DNA from: Dongia mobilis
GTDB taxonomy: Bacteria > Pseudomonadota > Alphaproteobacteria > Dongiales > Dongiaceae
NCBI RefSeq assembly: GCF_945906275.1
Contig: NZ_CAMDRA010000002.1
Location: forward strand, 1 to 64,000
DNA: 64,000 bases
Direction of reading: 5' to 3'
Shown here: one piece after another, positions 19,583 through 28,077 of the stretch
Numbering within the stretch: the first letter of the stretch is position 1
Layout: each line of letters begins with the position of its first letter
Notes under the pieces: generated by a model
The model's database searches: none
Told to the model about the DNA's origin: nothing
The model's input: only the letters and a program-made list of their open reading frames with translations
Program-made: the position numbers and the translations under genes

Positions 19583-19641
19583 AGTGTGACAGCTAAGTCA
19601 CTATTCCGTCTTAATTACTTCTTAGTGATATGCGTCACACT
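19583..19641. promoter_or_regulatory. Divergent promoter region with nested inverted repeats and a CRP/FNR-like box
   Basis: AGTGTGAC (19583-19590) pairs with GTCACACT (19634-19641), and inside it TCACTA pairs with TAGTGA. The right half also reads AGTGA-N6-TCACA (19624-19639), which matches the CRP/FNR-family pattern TGTGA-N6-TCACA at 9 of 10 positions. The region lies just outside the pepP start and about 150 bp upstream of the triple-DUF1127 gene, within an AT-richer stretch. Confidence 0.5.
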
Positions 19642-19794
19642 GCCATCTTTACCATTTTGCATGCATCAGACGCATTGCTGCGATGCGGCGAAACCACTAC
19701 TAAATGGGTCGGGTTAAAGCTACATTCCAGTCGTCCGCAAAACACGCGATGGCAACGGTGCCACCTGAATTTAGAGCCGGATTGGAAGGTTACT

Positions 19795-20463
19795 ATGAAT
19801 CGGATCGTGATCAATCAGAACGTGACGTCGCACGGGGCGCAAATGCCCGCCGTCACTTCTCGTGAAATTGGTTTTGCCGCGTTTGCAGGCTTCGGCAAGG
19901 CCCTCACCGACACGGCGCGCCGCATCTATGCGCGCACCCAGTTGGAAAACGAACTCTACGGCCTCGATGACCGTTCGCTGAACGACATCGGTGTTGCCCG
20001 TGGCGCCATCCCGGCCCTGGTCCGTGATGCCCTGCCGCATGGCGAAGAAGGCAATCTGTTTGCCGAGTTCAGTCGCCTGGTCGTCAACGGCATCCTGCGC
20101 CCGGCGATCGATTGGAACCGCCGCCGCAAGGCGCGCGCGATCCTTTCGGCCCTTGATGACCGCTTGCTGGCTGATATCGGTCTCGCCCGCTATGAGATCG
20201 ATGCCCATGTGGCCCGCCTCTCCGGCGCCATCAACGGCCCGCTCCCCGCGGCTGTTGCGGCGATGGAAGAAGATGTTACCGCCCCGCTGAAGGCCTGGTC
20301 GGCCGCGCGTGCGACGGTGAAGGAATTGTCGCGCCTGACCGATCGTCAGCTGATGGATATCGGCGTCATCCGTGGCGACATCAGCGACCTCGCCGGCGAC
20401 CTCGCCGAACGTGGCCTCGCTGCCAATACCAATATGCAGGCTTCCGCCCCGAAGGCTGCGTAA
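19795..20463 (+). CDS. Protein with three tandem DUF1127 domains
   Basis: The 222-residue protein contains the DUF1127 helix motif three times, at about residues 50-80, 112-143 and 174-204: LYGLDDRSLNDIGVARGAI, LSALDDRLLADIGLARYEI and LSRLTDRQLMDIGVIRGDI, with a period near 62 residues. DUF1127 proteins are usually single-domain (about 45-75 aa), Arg-rich and small. In alphaproteobacteria some act in RNA turnover and in phosphate or carbon physiology. The ATG at 19795 is preferred because GGAAGG lies just upstream; the ORF-track start at 19630 runs through the promoter region. The gene ends ahead of a strong hairpin terminator. It has no obvious partner, and pepP is divergent. Confidence 0.88.
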   Translation: MNRIVINQNVTSHGAQMPAVTSREIGFAAFAGFGKALTDTARRIYARTQLENELYGLDDRSLNDIGVARGAIPALVRDALPHGEEGNLFAEFSRLVVNGILRPAIDWNRRRKARAILSALDDRLLADIGLARYEIDAHVARLSGAINGPLPAAVAAMEEDVTAPLKAWSAARATVKELSRLTDRQLMDIGVIRGDISDLAGDLAERGLAANTNMQASAPKAA

Positions 20464-20497
20464 CGACCTACCAGAGTTTTCCCTAAGTAGTGCGCCG

Positions 20498-20536
20498 AAA
20501 CGGCGGTCCGGGTAACCGGGCCGCCGTTTCTGTTTT
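20498..20536. terminator. Rho-independent terminator between converging genes
   Basis: AAACGGCGG (20498-20506) pairs perfectly with CCGCCGTTT (20521-20529). An inner CCGG stem and a short GTAA loop extend it, and CTGTTTT follows. It sits 35 bp after the triple-DUF1127 stop and abuts the prmA stop, so it can serve both strands. Confidence 0.85.
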
Positions 20537-21429
20537 CAGCTATTTTTTGCCCGGGCCTTCCGCTTCAGGACCAGCACCGACCAATCATTTTGCCGGATGC
20601 GGAAGTCGAGTTCGAGTCCGACGGCCGCATGGGCAGCGAGCACGTCCTTCTCCTGCGTCTTCAACAGGCCGGAGAGAATGGCCCGGCCATTCCTGGCGAG
20701 GCATTTCGAGAGATCCGGCGCCAGCGAGATGAGCGGGTTAGCCAGGATGTTGGCGGTGACGAGATCATAAGGCCCGCCGTTGCGGATCGCCGCCGCCCGG
20801 TAGCCGTCGGAGGTCACGATTCGGATCGCCTTCTTCAGCCCGTTGATGGCGGCGTTCTCGCGCGCGACGCGGACCGCGTCCTTGTCATTGTCGCCGGCCA
20901 GCACCGGCACATGGAAGAGATGATGAGTGGCAAAGGCGAGGATGCCGGTGCCGGTGCCGATATCGAGGGGCTTCTTCACCTTCATCGATTTCGAGAGACG
21001 CAGCAGGGCCTTGACGCAGCCGCTGGTCGTCTCGTGCCGGCCGGTGCCAAACGCCATGCCGGCATCGATTTCAAGCGGGATGGCGCCCTTCGGTGCCCGG
21101 CCGCGATCATGTTCGCCGTGGATATAAAATGGCCCCATGCGCAAGGGCGCGAGGCCCTTGCGGCTTTCAGCCAGCCAATCCTTGTCCGGCACCAGGCCGA
21201 TCGTTGTCGCGAGCTTGCCGAACGGTTTCAGCGCGGTCTTGACCGCCGCCGCTACCGGTTTCGTTTCGCCGATCACCTCGATATGCCAGCCCTTGCCGCC
21301 ATCGGTCTCGAAGCTGACCAGCGCCTCGCCGAACGGCTCCAGCGCTTCCTCAAGGGCAAGACGCCAGGAGGGTTCCGGCTTGAAGTCGAAATCGACATTG
21401 ACGGCATAGAGCTTCACTTTGGTTTTCAT
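20536..21429 (-). CDS. prmA: Ribosomal protein L11 methyltransferase
   Basis: The 297-residue protein has an N-terminal L11-recognition domain (residues 1-110) and a class I SAM methyltransferase domain. The key motifs are GMAFGTGRHETTSGCVKALL, LDIGTGTGILAFA (SAM binding) and TANILANPLISLAP, all diagnostic of PrmA. It trimethylates ribosomal protein L11. It lies 11 bp downstream of the uvrD/pcrA-type helicase on the same strand and is probably co-transcribed with it. Confidence 0.95.
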   Translation of the reverse strand: MKTKVKLYAVNVDFDFKPEPSWRLALEEALEPFGEALVSFETDGGKGWHIEVIGETKPVAAAVKTALKPFGKLATTIGLVPDKDWLAESRKGLAPLRMGPFYIHGEHDRGRAPKGAIPLEIDAGMAFGTGRHETTSGCVKALLRLSKSMKVKKPLDIGTGTGILAFATHHLFHVPVLAGDNDKDAVRVARENAAINGLKKAIRIVTSDGYRAAAIRNGGPYDLVTANILANPLISLAPDLSKCLARNGRAILSGLLKTQEKDVLAAHAAVGLELDFRIRQNDWSVLVLKRKARAKNS

Positions 21430-21440
21430 AGCATCCTCTT

Positions 21441-23723
21441 TTACCCGGCCTTCTCGGCCGGGACCACGAAGCCGGCCATGACTTTCTTGACACCTGCCTT
21501 GTCGAAGGAGATTTCGAGCTTGTCACCTTCCGCGGTCAAGACCTTGCCGTAGCCGAATTTCTGATGAAACACACGCTTGCCCGACGGATAACTGCCGCTC
21601 GACATGGGCAGGATCTCGGCGTCGAGATCGATGGTGGGCGGCTTCGGGCGCTGGGTGAAGGAACGGCCGTTACCTGTCCAGCCACCCTTGCTGGAGTCAC
21701 TGGCATTGCCCCCAAAGGTCATCGTGCCGAAGTTGCTGTTCTGTCTGGGTGCGGCGAAGCCGGCATGATCCTGCCGCTCGACATGTTCCTTGGGCAATTC
21801 CGCGAGGAAACGTGAGGGCAGCGAATTCTGCCACTGGTTGTGGATGCGCCGGCTGCCGGCATAGGCGACGATGGCGCGCTTCCTGGCGCGTGTCAGGCCG
21901 ACATAAGCGAGGCGCCGCTCTTCTTCCAGCCCCTTGATGCCGTTCTCGTCGAGAGCGCGGGGATGCGGGAACAACCCCTCCTCCCAGCCAGGCAGAAAGA
22001 CAGTATCGAATTCGAGACCCTTGGCGCCGTGGAGCGTCATGATCGAGAGCTGATCGCGGGCACTTCCTTCGGTATTCTCCATCACCAGCGAGACGTGATC
22101 GAGGAAACCTTCGAGGCTTTCGAAATCCTCAAGTGCCCGGACCAGTTCCTTGAGATTCTCCAGCCGGCCCGGCGCCTCGATCGATTTGTCCTGTTTCCAC
22201 ATGGCGGTGTAGCCGCTCTCGTCGAGGACGATCTGCGCCAGCTCTGCATGCGGTGTCACCTCGGCCATCTGCCGCCAGCGGCCAAGATCATTCATGAAGG
22301 CGGTGAGGGCGCGGCGCGCGGCAGGTTTCAACTCATCGGTCGAGATGATCTGCCGCGCCACTTCCGGCACGGAAAGCGATTGCACGCGCGAAATCTCGTT
22401 CAGCTGCTTCAGGGTCGTGTCGCCGAGGCCCCGTCGCGGCGTGTTGACGATGCGCTCGAACGCCAACCCATCATCCGGCTGATGGATGAGGCGCAGATAG
22501 GCCAGCGCATCGCGGATCTCGAGGCGCTCATAGAAACGCGGGCCGCCGATGACGCGGTAGGGAATACCCAGCGTGATGAAGCGCTCTTCGAACTCGCGGG
22601 TCTGGAAACCGGCGCGCACCAGGATGGCGATGTCCTTCAACTCAGAGCCGTGGCGCTGCAGCGTCTCGATCTCCTCGCCGATCATGCGCGCTTCTTCGGT
22701 CCCGTCCCAGGCGCCGAGGATACGGACCTTCTCGCCCTCGCTCTCCTCGGTCCACAGGGTCTTGCCGAGGCGGCCCTCATTGTGGGCGATGAGACCGGAG
22801 GCCGCCGCCAGGATATGCGGCGTCGAGCGGTAATTCTGTTCCAGGCGGATGACCTTGGCGCCGGGAAAATCCTTTTCGAACTTCAGGATGTTCTCGACCT
22901 CGGCGCCGCGCCAGCCATAGACCGATTGATCGTCATCGCCCACACAGCAGATGTTCTTGTGCGATTGGGCCAAGGCACGCAGCCACAGATACTGCGCCAC
23001 GTTCGTGTCCTGGTATTCGTCGACCAGTATGTAACGGAACTGCTGCTGGTAGCGCTCCAACTGCTCAGGCGCCGTGCGGAAGATGGTGAGATTGTGCAGC
23101 AGCAGATCGCCGAAATCGCAGGCGTTGAGGGTGAGGAGCCGCTGCTGATAGGCGTGATAGAGATCGAGAATGCGGCCGCTCGCCACTTCGGCGAGTTCGG
23201 CGCGGCTGACCTTGTCGGGGGTGAGACCACGATCCTTCCAGCGCTCGATAAGGCCCAGCACGACGCGCGACGGCCAGCGTTGGGAATCGAGCCCTTCCGC
23301 TTCGATCAATTGCTTCACCAGGCGCAATTGGTCATCGGTGCTGACGATAGTGAAGTTGGGTTTGAGGCCGACCAGTTCCGCCTGGCTACGCAGGATGCGT
23401 GCGGCCAGCGAATGGAACGTGCCAAGCCACCAGCCTTCGACCGGCCGCCCGATGAGATGGCCGATGCGTTCCTTCATCTCATTGGCGGCCTTGTTGGTGA
23501 AAGTCACCGCCAGAAGCTGCGACGGCCAGGCGAGGCCCGTGGTCAGGATATGTGCAAGGCGCGTGGTGAGGACTCGGGTCTTACCCGTGCCGGCGCCGGC
23601 CAGCACGAGCACCGGACCATCCAGAGCCAGCACGGCGTCGCGCTGTCGGCCATTGAGTCCAGCCAGATAAGGCGCCTGCAAAATGCTGGTAGCCGGGGTG
23701 GCGATTTCAGTCGAATCGGTCAT
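21441..23723 (-). CDS. uvrD: UvrD/PcrA-type ATP-dependent 3'-5' DNA helicase
   Basis: The 760-residue SF1A helicase has all its motifs in order: Q-motif LNGRQRDAV, Walker A LAGAGTGKT, Ia FTNKAANEMKERI, II ILVDEYQDTN, III GDDDQSVYGWRGAE, IV LEQNYRST, V MTLHGAKGLEFD and VI VGLTRARKRA. The C-terminal tail carries the RNA-polymerase/UvrB-interacting, Tudor-like end (KRVFHQKFGYGKVLTAEGDK). It unwinds DNA in nucleotide excision and mismatch repair and clears recombination and transcription conflicts. Its 631-residue plus-strand antisense ORF is a shadow. Confidence 0.95.
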   Translation of the reverse strand: MTDSTEIATPATSILQAPYLAGLNGRQRDAVLALDGPVLVLAGAGTGKTRVLTTRLAHILTTGLAWPSQLLAVTFTNKAANEMKERIGHLIGRPVEGWWLGTFHSLAARILRSQAELVGLKPNFTIVSTDDQLRLVKQLIEAEGLDSQRWPSRVVLGLIERWKDRGLTPDKVSRAELAEVASGRILDLYHAYQQRLLTLNACDFGDLLLHNLTIFRTAPEQLERYQQQFRYILVDEYQDTNVAQYLWLRALAQSHKNICCVGDDDQSVYGWRGAEVENILKFEKDFPGAKVIRLEQNYRSTPHILAAASGLIAHNEGRLGKTLWTEESEGEKVRILGAWDGTEEARMIGEEIETLQRHGSELKDIAILVRAGFQTREFEERFITLGIPYRVIGGPRFYERLEIRDALAYLRLIHQPDDGLAFERIVNTPRRGLGDTTLKQLNEISRVQSLSVPEVARQIISTDELKPAARRALTAFMNDLGRWRQMAEVTPHAELAQIVLDESGYTAMWKQDKSIEAPGRLENLKELVRALEDFESLEGFLDHVSLVMENTEGSARDQLSIMTLHGAKGLEFDTVFLPGWEEGLFPHPRALDENGIKGLEEERRLAYVGLTRARKRAIVAYAGSRRIHNQWQNSLPSRFLAELPKEHVERQDHAGFAAPRQNSNFGTMTFGGNASDSSKGGWTGNGRSFTQRPKPPTIDLDAEILPMSSGSYPSGKRVFHQKFGYGKVLTAEGDKLEISFDKAGVKKVMAGFVVPAEKAG

Positions 23724-23827
23724 GCGTCCTTATAGCATTCCGGCACGAATGTAAGAGTCCCCGCGATCTTGACAGAGCGAGGTCGGATCGGCCCAATGCG
23801 GCCGCAAGATTGGGAGAATTTGCGATC

Positions 23828-24973
23828 ATGACCAAGACGATCGAACGGATTTCACTGGGCTCGATGAGCCCCGGGACAGAGCGCTTTCTGGGCGTCCACC
23901 GCTATGGCCAAAAGGGTTCTCGGCCAAAGGCTTATGTCCAGGCCTCACTGCATTCGGACGAAATTCCCGGGATGTTGGCTGCGCATCACCTGCTGCGCCA
24001 GCTCGATGCTGCCGATGCGCGCGGCGAGATCAAGGGCGAGATCGTCGTGGTGCCGGTCGCCAACCCGATCGGCCTTGGTCAGATCGTCAATGGCAGCCAT
24101 AGCGGCCGCTATGAATTGCGCGGCGGCGGGAATTTCAACCGGCAATGGCCGGACCTCTGCGAGGGACTGCTCGATGCCGTGCGCCCGAAACTCGGGCCGG
24201 ATGAGGCGGCCAATGTGAAAGCCGTACGCGCGGCGCTCGCCGCCAAGATCAACCAGATGAAGCCCGACACGGAACTGGCCCTGCTGAAGGTGGAACTGGC
24301 GCGCCTTGCCTATGATGCCGACATGGTGCTCGATCTCCATTGCGACGATGAAGCCCTGATGCATGTCTACATGCAGCCTGTGCACTGGCCGGATTTCCAG
24401 GACCTCGCCGCCGAGCTTGGCGCGGTCGCCAGCCTGCTCTGCGCCGATTCCAAGGCCTGCAGCTTCGACGAGACCTTCTCTTTGCCCTGGACCAAGCTGA
24501 TTGAGGCGATTGGCGACAAGTTCCCGATCCCGGCGGCGTGCTTTGCCACCACGGTCGAGTTCCGCGGCCAGGCCGACGTGTTTGATGAGATGGCAAGTGC
24601 CGATGCCGCCGGCCTTTATCGTTTCCTGCAGCGCCACGGCGCGCTCGCCGGCGATCCTGGCCAGGCACCGGCGCTGCTCTGTGCTGGCACCGACCTCGAA
24701 GCCACCGATATCGCGCGGGCGACCAAGGCCGGCATCATTGCCTATAAGGCGGCGCTGGGTGCCACGGTGAAGAAGGGCGATCTCATCGGGGAACTGGTCG
24801 ACCCACTGGCCGACGATCCCGCCAAGGCCCGCACCGAGATCCGCGCCGGCACTGACGGGCTGGTCCTGTCCCGCTGCCTCAATAAACTGGTCGCACCCGG
24901 CGATGGTATTGCCATGATCGTCGGCACCAGCAAGCTTGCCCATCGCAAGCCCGGCGCGTTGCTGGGGGATTGA
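23828..24973 (+). CDS. Succinylglutamate desuccinylase/aspartoacylase-family metallo-deacylase (M14-like)
   Basis: The protein has 381 residues from ATG 23828; GGGAG about 11 nt upstream decides against 23810. Zinc ligands are visible as the His and Glu in ASLHSDEIPGM and the later His in VLDLHCDDEA, with a catalytic Glu in ATTVEFRGQAD. The C-terminal part (residues 280-381) is a beta-barrel, biotinyl/lipoyl-like tail (IIAYKAALGATVKKGDLIGE) found in the larger members. The family removes acyl groups from N-acyl amino acids or related amides. Exact substrate unknown. It is divergent from uvrD and ends in a hairpin shared with ispE. Confidence 0.85.
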   Translation: MTKTIERISLGSMSPGTERFLGVHRYGQKGSRPKAYVQASLHSDEIPGMLAAHHLLRQLDAADARGEIKGEIVVVPVANPIGLGQIVNGSHSGRYELRGGGNFNRQWPDLCEGLLDAVRPKLGPDEAANVKAVRAALAAKINQMKPDTELALLKVELARLAYDADMVLDLHCDDEALMHVYMQPVHWPDFQDLAAELGAVASLLCADSKACSFDETFSLPWTKLIEAIGDKFPIPAACFATTVEFRGQADVFDEMASADAAGLYRFLQRHGALAGDPGQAPALLCAGTDLEATDIARATKAGIIAYKAALGATVKKGDLIGELVDPLADDPAKARTEIRAGTDGLVLSRCLNKLVAPGDGIAMIVGTSKLAHRKPGALLGD

Positions 24974-24980
24974 ACGCGAT

Positions 24981-25012
24981 CCGCTCCCTTCGCCTTCAGG
25001 GGAAGGGAGCGG
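24981..25012. terminator. Hairpin between converging genes (probable bidirectional terminator)
   Basis: CCGCTCCCTTC (24981-24991) pairs perfectly with GAAGGGAGCGG (25002-25012). The stem lies in the 42-bp gap between the deacylase stop and the ispE stop. There is no long T run, so termination may be partial or Rho-assisted. Confidence 0.6.
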
Positions 25013-25015
25013 AAA

Positions 25016-25861
25016 TCACCCGGCGATCTTCGCAGCGACAGCCCACCATTTCGGGAACTGCGCATTGATCTGCTGCCGTGCTGCATCTGCCGTCGCGGCA
25101 TCGGCATAGATGCCAAAGCAGGTGGCGCCGCTGCCGGACAGACGCGAGAGCAGGCAGTTCTTAGTCTCGGCAATCGCCGACAACACGTCGGCCACGACCG
25201 GCGCGACGATGATGGCCGGAGCCGTGAGGTCGTTCTTGCGTGAAGCGAGGAAAGCCGCGAGTTCTTGCGCCGTCTTTGGCGCTTGAGCCCAGCGTGATGC
25301 GGGTGAGAAATCGCCGCGCCGCGCCTTGAACACCGCCGGCGTCGGCGTTTCCACCAATGGATTGACGAGCAGGATATGCGCCGGCGGCAGTTTGCCCGCA
25401 GGCTGGATATCCTCGCCGATGCCGCCGACAAAGCTGGGGTTGCCATCAAGGCAGACCGGCACATCGGCACCGAGTTTTTCGGCCAGTTGGTAGAGTGCCG
25501 CGCGGTCAGGCGTCACCTGCCACAGATCGATCAGCGCCAACAGCGTTGCCGCCGCATCCGCCGAGCCACCACCGATGCCGGACGCAATCGGCAGGTTCTT
25601 CTGGAGGTGGATGGCAGCGCCCTGTTTGGCGCCCGTGAGATCGCGGAGGCCGCTGGCCGCGCGCAGCACAAGGTTTGCAGGTCCAGCATCAAGTCCGGCG
25701 CCGAAAGGCCCGTCGATCGTGAGCGTGAGATCGGATGCCGCCTCAACCGCGATCTCGTCGCCGGTTTCGGCAAAGACTATGAGCGAATCCAGCAGGTGAT
25801 AGCCGTCGGCACGCTTGCCTGTAACGTGCAGATAGAGATTGACCTTCGCGCGCGCGAGCAT
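25016..25861 (-). CDS. ispE: 4-diphosphocytidyl-2-C-methyl-D-erythritol kinase
   Basis: The 281-residue GHMP kinase starts MLARAKVNLYLHVTGKRADG, with the catalytic lysine and the conserved DGYHLLDS region. The ATP loop is LPIASGIGGGSADAAATLLAL and the C-terminal GHMP motif is SRLSGSGATCFGIY. It phosphorylates CDP-methylerythritol in the MEP isoprenoid pathway. The ORF-track start at 26092 is translated antisense to the TPR gene and is rejected. The gene lies 26 bp downstream of the TPR lipoprotein gene, a pairing also seen in other alphaproteobacteria. Confidence 0.95.
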   Translation of the reverse strand: MLARAKVNLYLHVTGKRADGYHLLDSLIVFAETGDEIAVEAASDLTLTIDGPFGAGLDAGPANLVLRAASGLRDLTGAKQGAAIHLQKNLPIASGIGGGSADAAATLLALIDLWQVTPDRAALYQLAEKLGADVPVCLDGNPSFVGGIGEDIQPAGKLPPAHILLVNPLVETPTPAVFKARRGDFSPASRWAQAPKTAQELAAFLASRKNDLTAPAIIVAPVVADVLSAIAETKNCLLSRLSGSGATCFGIYADAATADAARQQINAQFPKWWAVAAKIAG

Positions 25862-25886
25862 GATGGATGCCAACAGCAGGGGGCGA

Positions 25887-27671
25887 TCAGCCGCCGGACG
25901 GCGTCGTGGTTTCCGCCTTGGCGTCGCCGAGGCCGCTTTTGAGCTTTTCCTCGATGACGCTGATCTGGTCCTCTTCCGGCTTGAAAGAAAGCGAGCGGTG
26001 CCATTGGAAGCGCGCCTCGTTCTTGCGTCCGACGCGCCAATAGGCGTCGCCCAGATGGTCGTTGAGGACCGGGTCGGTCGGCTGCAATTCAACCGCGCGC
26101 TCTAGATACGTGACCGCTTTCTGGAACTCTCCCAGCTGGAAATAGGCCCAGCCTAGACTGTCGACGATGAAGCCTTCTTCCGGGCGCTGCTCGACGGCGT
26201 TGTTGAGCATCTTCAGCGCTTCGTCGAGGTTTTCGCGCCGCTCGACCCAGGTATAGGCGAGGTAGTTGAGCACATAGGGCTGGTCGGGCGAGAGCTCCAG
26301 TGCCTTCTTGAAATCCGGCTCGGCCTTGTCCCACTGCTTGTTGCGCTCATGCGCCACACCGCGTGAGTAATAGAGGGTCCAGTCGCTGGCGGCCGGCTGC
26401 TTGATCGCGCCGATCACCTGGTCATAGGCGTCGACCGCTTCGGCAAAGCGCTTTTCGCGGCGGAACAGATCGCCAAGTTCCACCACCGCTTCGGTGCGGT
26501 TGGGGCGCGCCTTGACCAGGCCCTGCAAGGTGGCGATGGCGCCGTCGAGATCCTCAAGCGATTGCTGGCATTCGGCGACCGAAATCTCGGCCGACCAGCG
26601 ATAGATCGAGCTGTCGCGGATGGTGCGGTACATGTCGATCGCTTCGGCCCAGCGCTCGCGCTGCTGCATGAGATTGCCGATCAACAGGCGCGAGATGTCG
26701 AGGTCGGGATCGAGCTCAAGGGCCAGACGTGCAAACACCTTGGCCTGGTCCTCGATGTTTTCCGACTGCAGGATCGTGCCCAGGTCGAAGAAGGCTTCGG
26801 CCAGACCCATCGCCGGCGTCTTGAGGATCGGCCCTTCTGCCGGCGGCTGCGCCAGGCGCTCGGACAGAGGATCGGCGATGGCGCCGGCAATGCCGGCATT
26901 AGCCGTACGGAACTGATCGATATAGGCCCTGGCATCGTCGACCTTGCCGCCGCGATGCAGGAACTCGACATAGAGTTCGATGAAACGGGCGCTGGCGGCG
27001 CCGGCATCGGCTGCACCCCGCATGTGCTCAAGGCCCTGTTGCGAACGGCCCAGCTGATCTTCCATCAGGGCGGTATGCTGCGTCACCGCGGCGCCGAGGC
27101 CGTTAAAATCGTTGAGCGGGGTCAGCGCCGCGATCGCCGGTTCGAGCTTGCCCTCGAGGCCCAGGACGATCCAGGCCGCAAAGAACGGCTTGGCGATGCG
27201 GCCGATACCATCGTCGCTGACACTGTCGAGCGCCGCCTTGGCGGCTTTGAAATCGCCGGCCTTGACCCGGTCGACCATTTCGACAAAGCCGATATAGGGC
27301 GTCTTGGCTCCCTGTGTCTTGATCTCGGCCGCGAGCGCCACGGCGCCCTTGAAATCGCCGCTGGCGAGCAGCGCCGAAAGGGTGCGGGCCGCCAGCATCT
27401 GGTCGCCGGGGGCTGCTTCCCGGGCCAACCCCAAGAGCTTCGCCGCCATCGCATCGTCGCCTTCGCTATAGGCGAGGCGGCCGGCGAGCAGGGCCCCCGA
27501 AAGCGACCAGTCCGGCTCTGCCGCCTGATCGGCGATCACCTGGGCCGTGCTGGAATCAGCCCGCGCGGTGCCGTCGCCATCTTCCTTGCCGGCGCAGGCA
27601 ATCATGGCCGGCAGCAGGGCCAGGGCGAACAAAGCCGGTTTGAATCGCAGCGCGCTGAGAGCAAGGGTCAT
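25887..27671 (-). CDS. Tetratricopeptide-repeat lipoprotein
   Basis: The 594-residue protein starts MTLALSALRFKPALFALALL and has a lipobox at LPAMIAC, so it should be an outer-membrane or periplasmic lipoprotein. At least eight TPR-like units follow. The clearest are C-terminal: WDKAEPDFKKALELSPDQPYV, LDEALKMLNNAVEQRPEEGF, FQKAVTYLERAVELQPTDP and NEARFQWHRSLSFKPEEDQI. It probably scaffolds an envelope complex, and no enzymatic domain is visible. The ORF track uses a TTG 9 nt upstream; the ATG at 27671 is preferred. Confidence 0.9.
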   Translation of the reverse strand: MTLALSALRFKPALFALALLPAMIACAGKEDGDGTARADSSTAQVIADQAAEPDWSLSGALLAGRLAYSEGDDAMAAKLLGLAREAAPGDQMLAARTLSALLASGDFKGAVALAAEIKTQGAKTPYIGFVEMVDRVKAGDFKAAKAALDSVSDDGIGRIAKPFFAAWIVLGLEGKLEPAIAALTPLNDFNGLGAAVTQHTALMEDQLGRSQQGLEHMRGAADAGAASARFIELYVEFLHRGGKVDDARAYIDQFRTANAGIAGAIADPLSERLAQPPAEGPILKTPAMGLAEAFFDLGTILQSENIEDQAKVFARLALELDPDLDISRLLIGNLMQQRERWAEAIDMYRTIRDSSIYRWSAEISVAECQQSLEDLDGAIATLQGLVKARPNRTEAVVELGDLFRREKRFAEAVDAYDQVIGAIKQPAASDWTLYYSRGVAHERNKQWDKAEPDFKKALELSPDQPYVLNYLAYTWVERRENLDEALKMLNNAVEQRPEEGFIVDSLGWAYFQLGEFQKAVTYLERAVELQPTDPVLNDHLGDAYWRVGRKNEARFQWHRSLSFKPEEDQISVIEEKLKSGLGDAKAETTTPSGG

Positions 27672-27745
27672 GGGCGGCAAGGGCCTTGGATCATGAGTGA
27701 ATATCGAAGTCTAACAATACTCTTAGCAGGAAGTGCCCAAAGCAG

Positions 27746-27781
27746 AAAGGGGCCGTCCTCACAGTTGAGGGCGACCCCTTT
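27746..27781. terminator. Hairpin terminator of the orphan gene pair
   Basis: AAAGGGG (27746-27752) pairs with CCCCTTT (27775-27781), with an inner TCCTCA/TGAGG stem. It lies 63 bp beyond the stop of the 69-residue gene (minus strand), upstream of the TPR gene start, and separates the two transcription units. Confidence 0.6.
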
Positions 27782-27844
27782 AGGTCCCAATTCGGGCATT
27801 TTGGCGGCGGACCTCAAGCAGGAGAGGTCGTCAGTTCCCCACGG

Positions 27845-28054
27845 TCATTTTTCGGTATCCAGTTCCGGATGCTCGCGAAACAGCCGAAAAATGAACTTGC
27901 TCGCGATCAGGCCCATGATTTCGCCCAGAGCTGCGACATATTCCTTCTTTTCCTGCTCGTCTTCGATCGACGAGACAATCGCATCCATTGCGCCAAGCTC
28001 GCGGTCCAGATTTATCGCTGCCTTCAGCATCTGTGCCGCATGTGCCCTATTCAT
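27845..28054 (-). CDS. Small acidic hypothetical protein (69 aa)
   Basis: The protein is predicted to be mostly alpha-helical and acidic (MNRAHAAQMLKAAINLDREL, IEDEQEKKEYVAALGEIMGL, ending FREHPELDTEK) with no transmembrane segment. I do not recognise its family. It starts 23 bp after the stop of the cysteine-rich protein on the same strand, so the two form a bicistron with its own terminator. Size, charge and position would fit an immunity or antitoxin partner, but nothing in the sequence proves that. Confidence 0.6.
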   Translation of the reverse strand: MNRAHAAQMLKAAINLDRELGAMDAIVSSIEDEQEKKEYVAALGEIMGLIASKFIFRLFREHPELDTEK

Positions 28055-28077
28055 TGCGTGATCCGTTTGATTCTGGG

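Noticed and set aside
21840-23735. 631-residue plus-strand ORF opposite uvrD
   Set aside because: It is antisense to a helicase with every motif in place; the frame is open because of high GC codon bias.
26562-28061. 499-residue plus-strand ORF across the TPR gene and the small orphan gene
   Set aside because: Antisense to the TPR lipoprotein; it spans two transcription units and a terminator.
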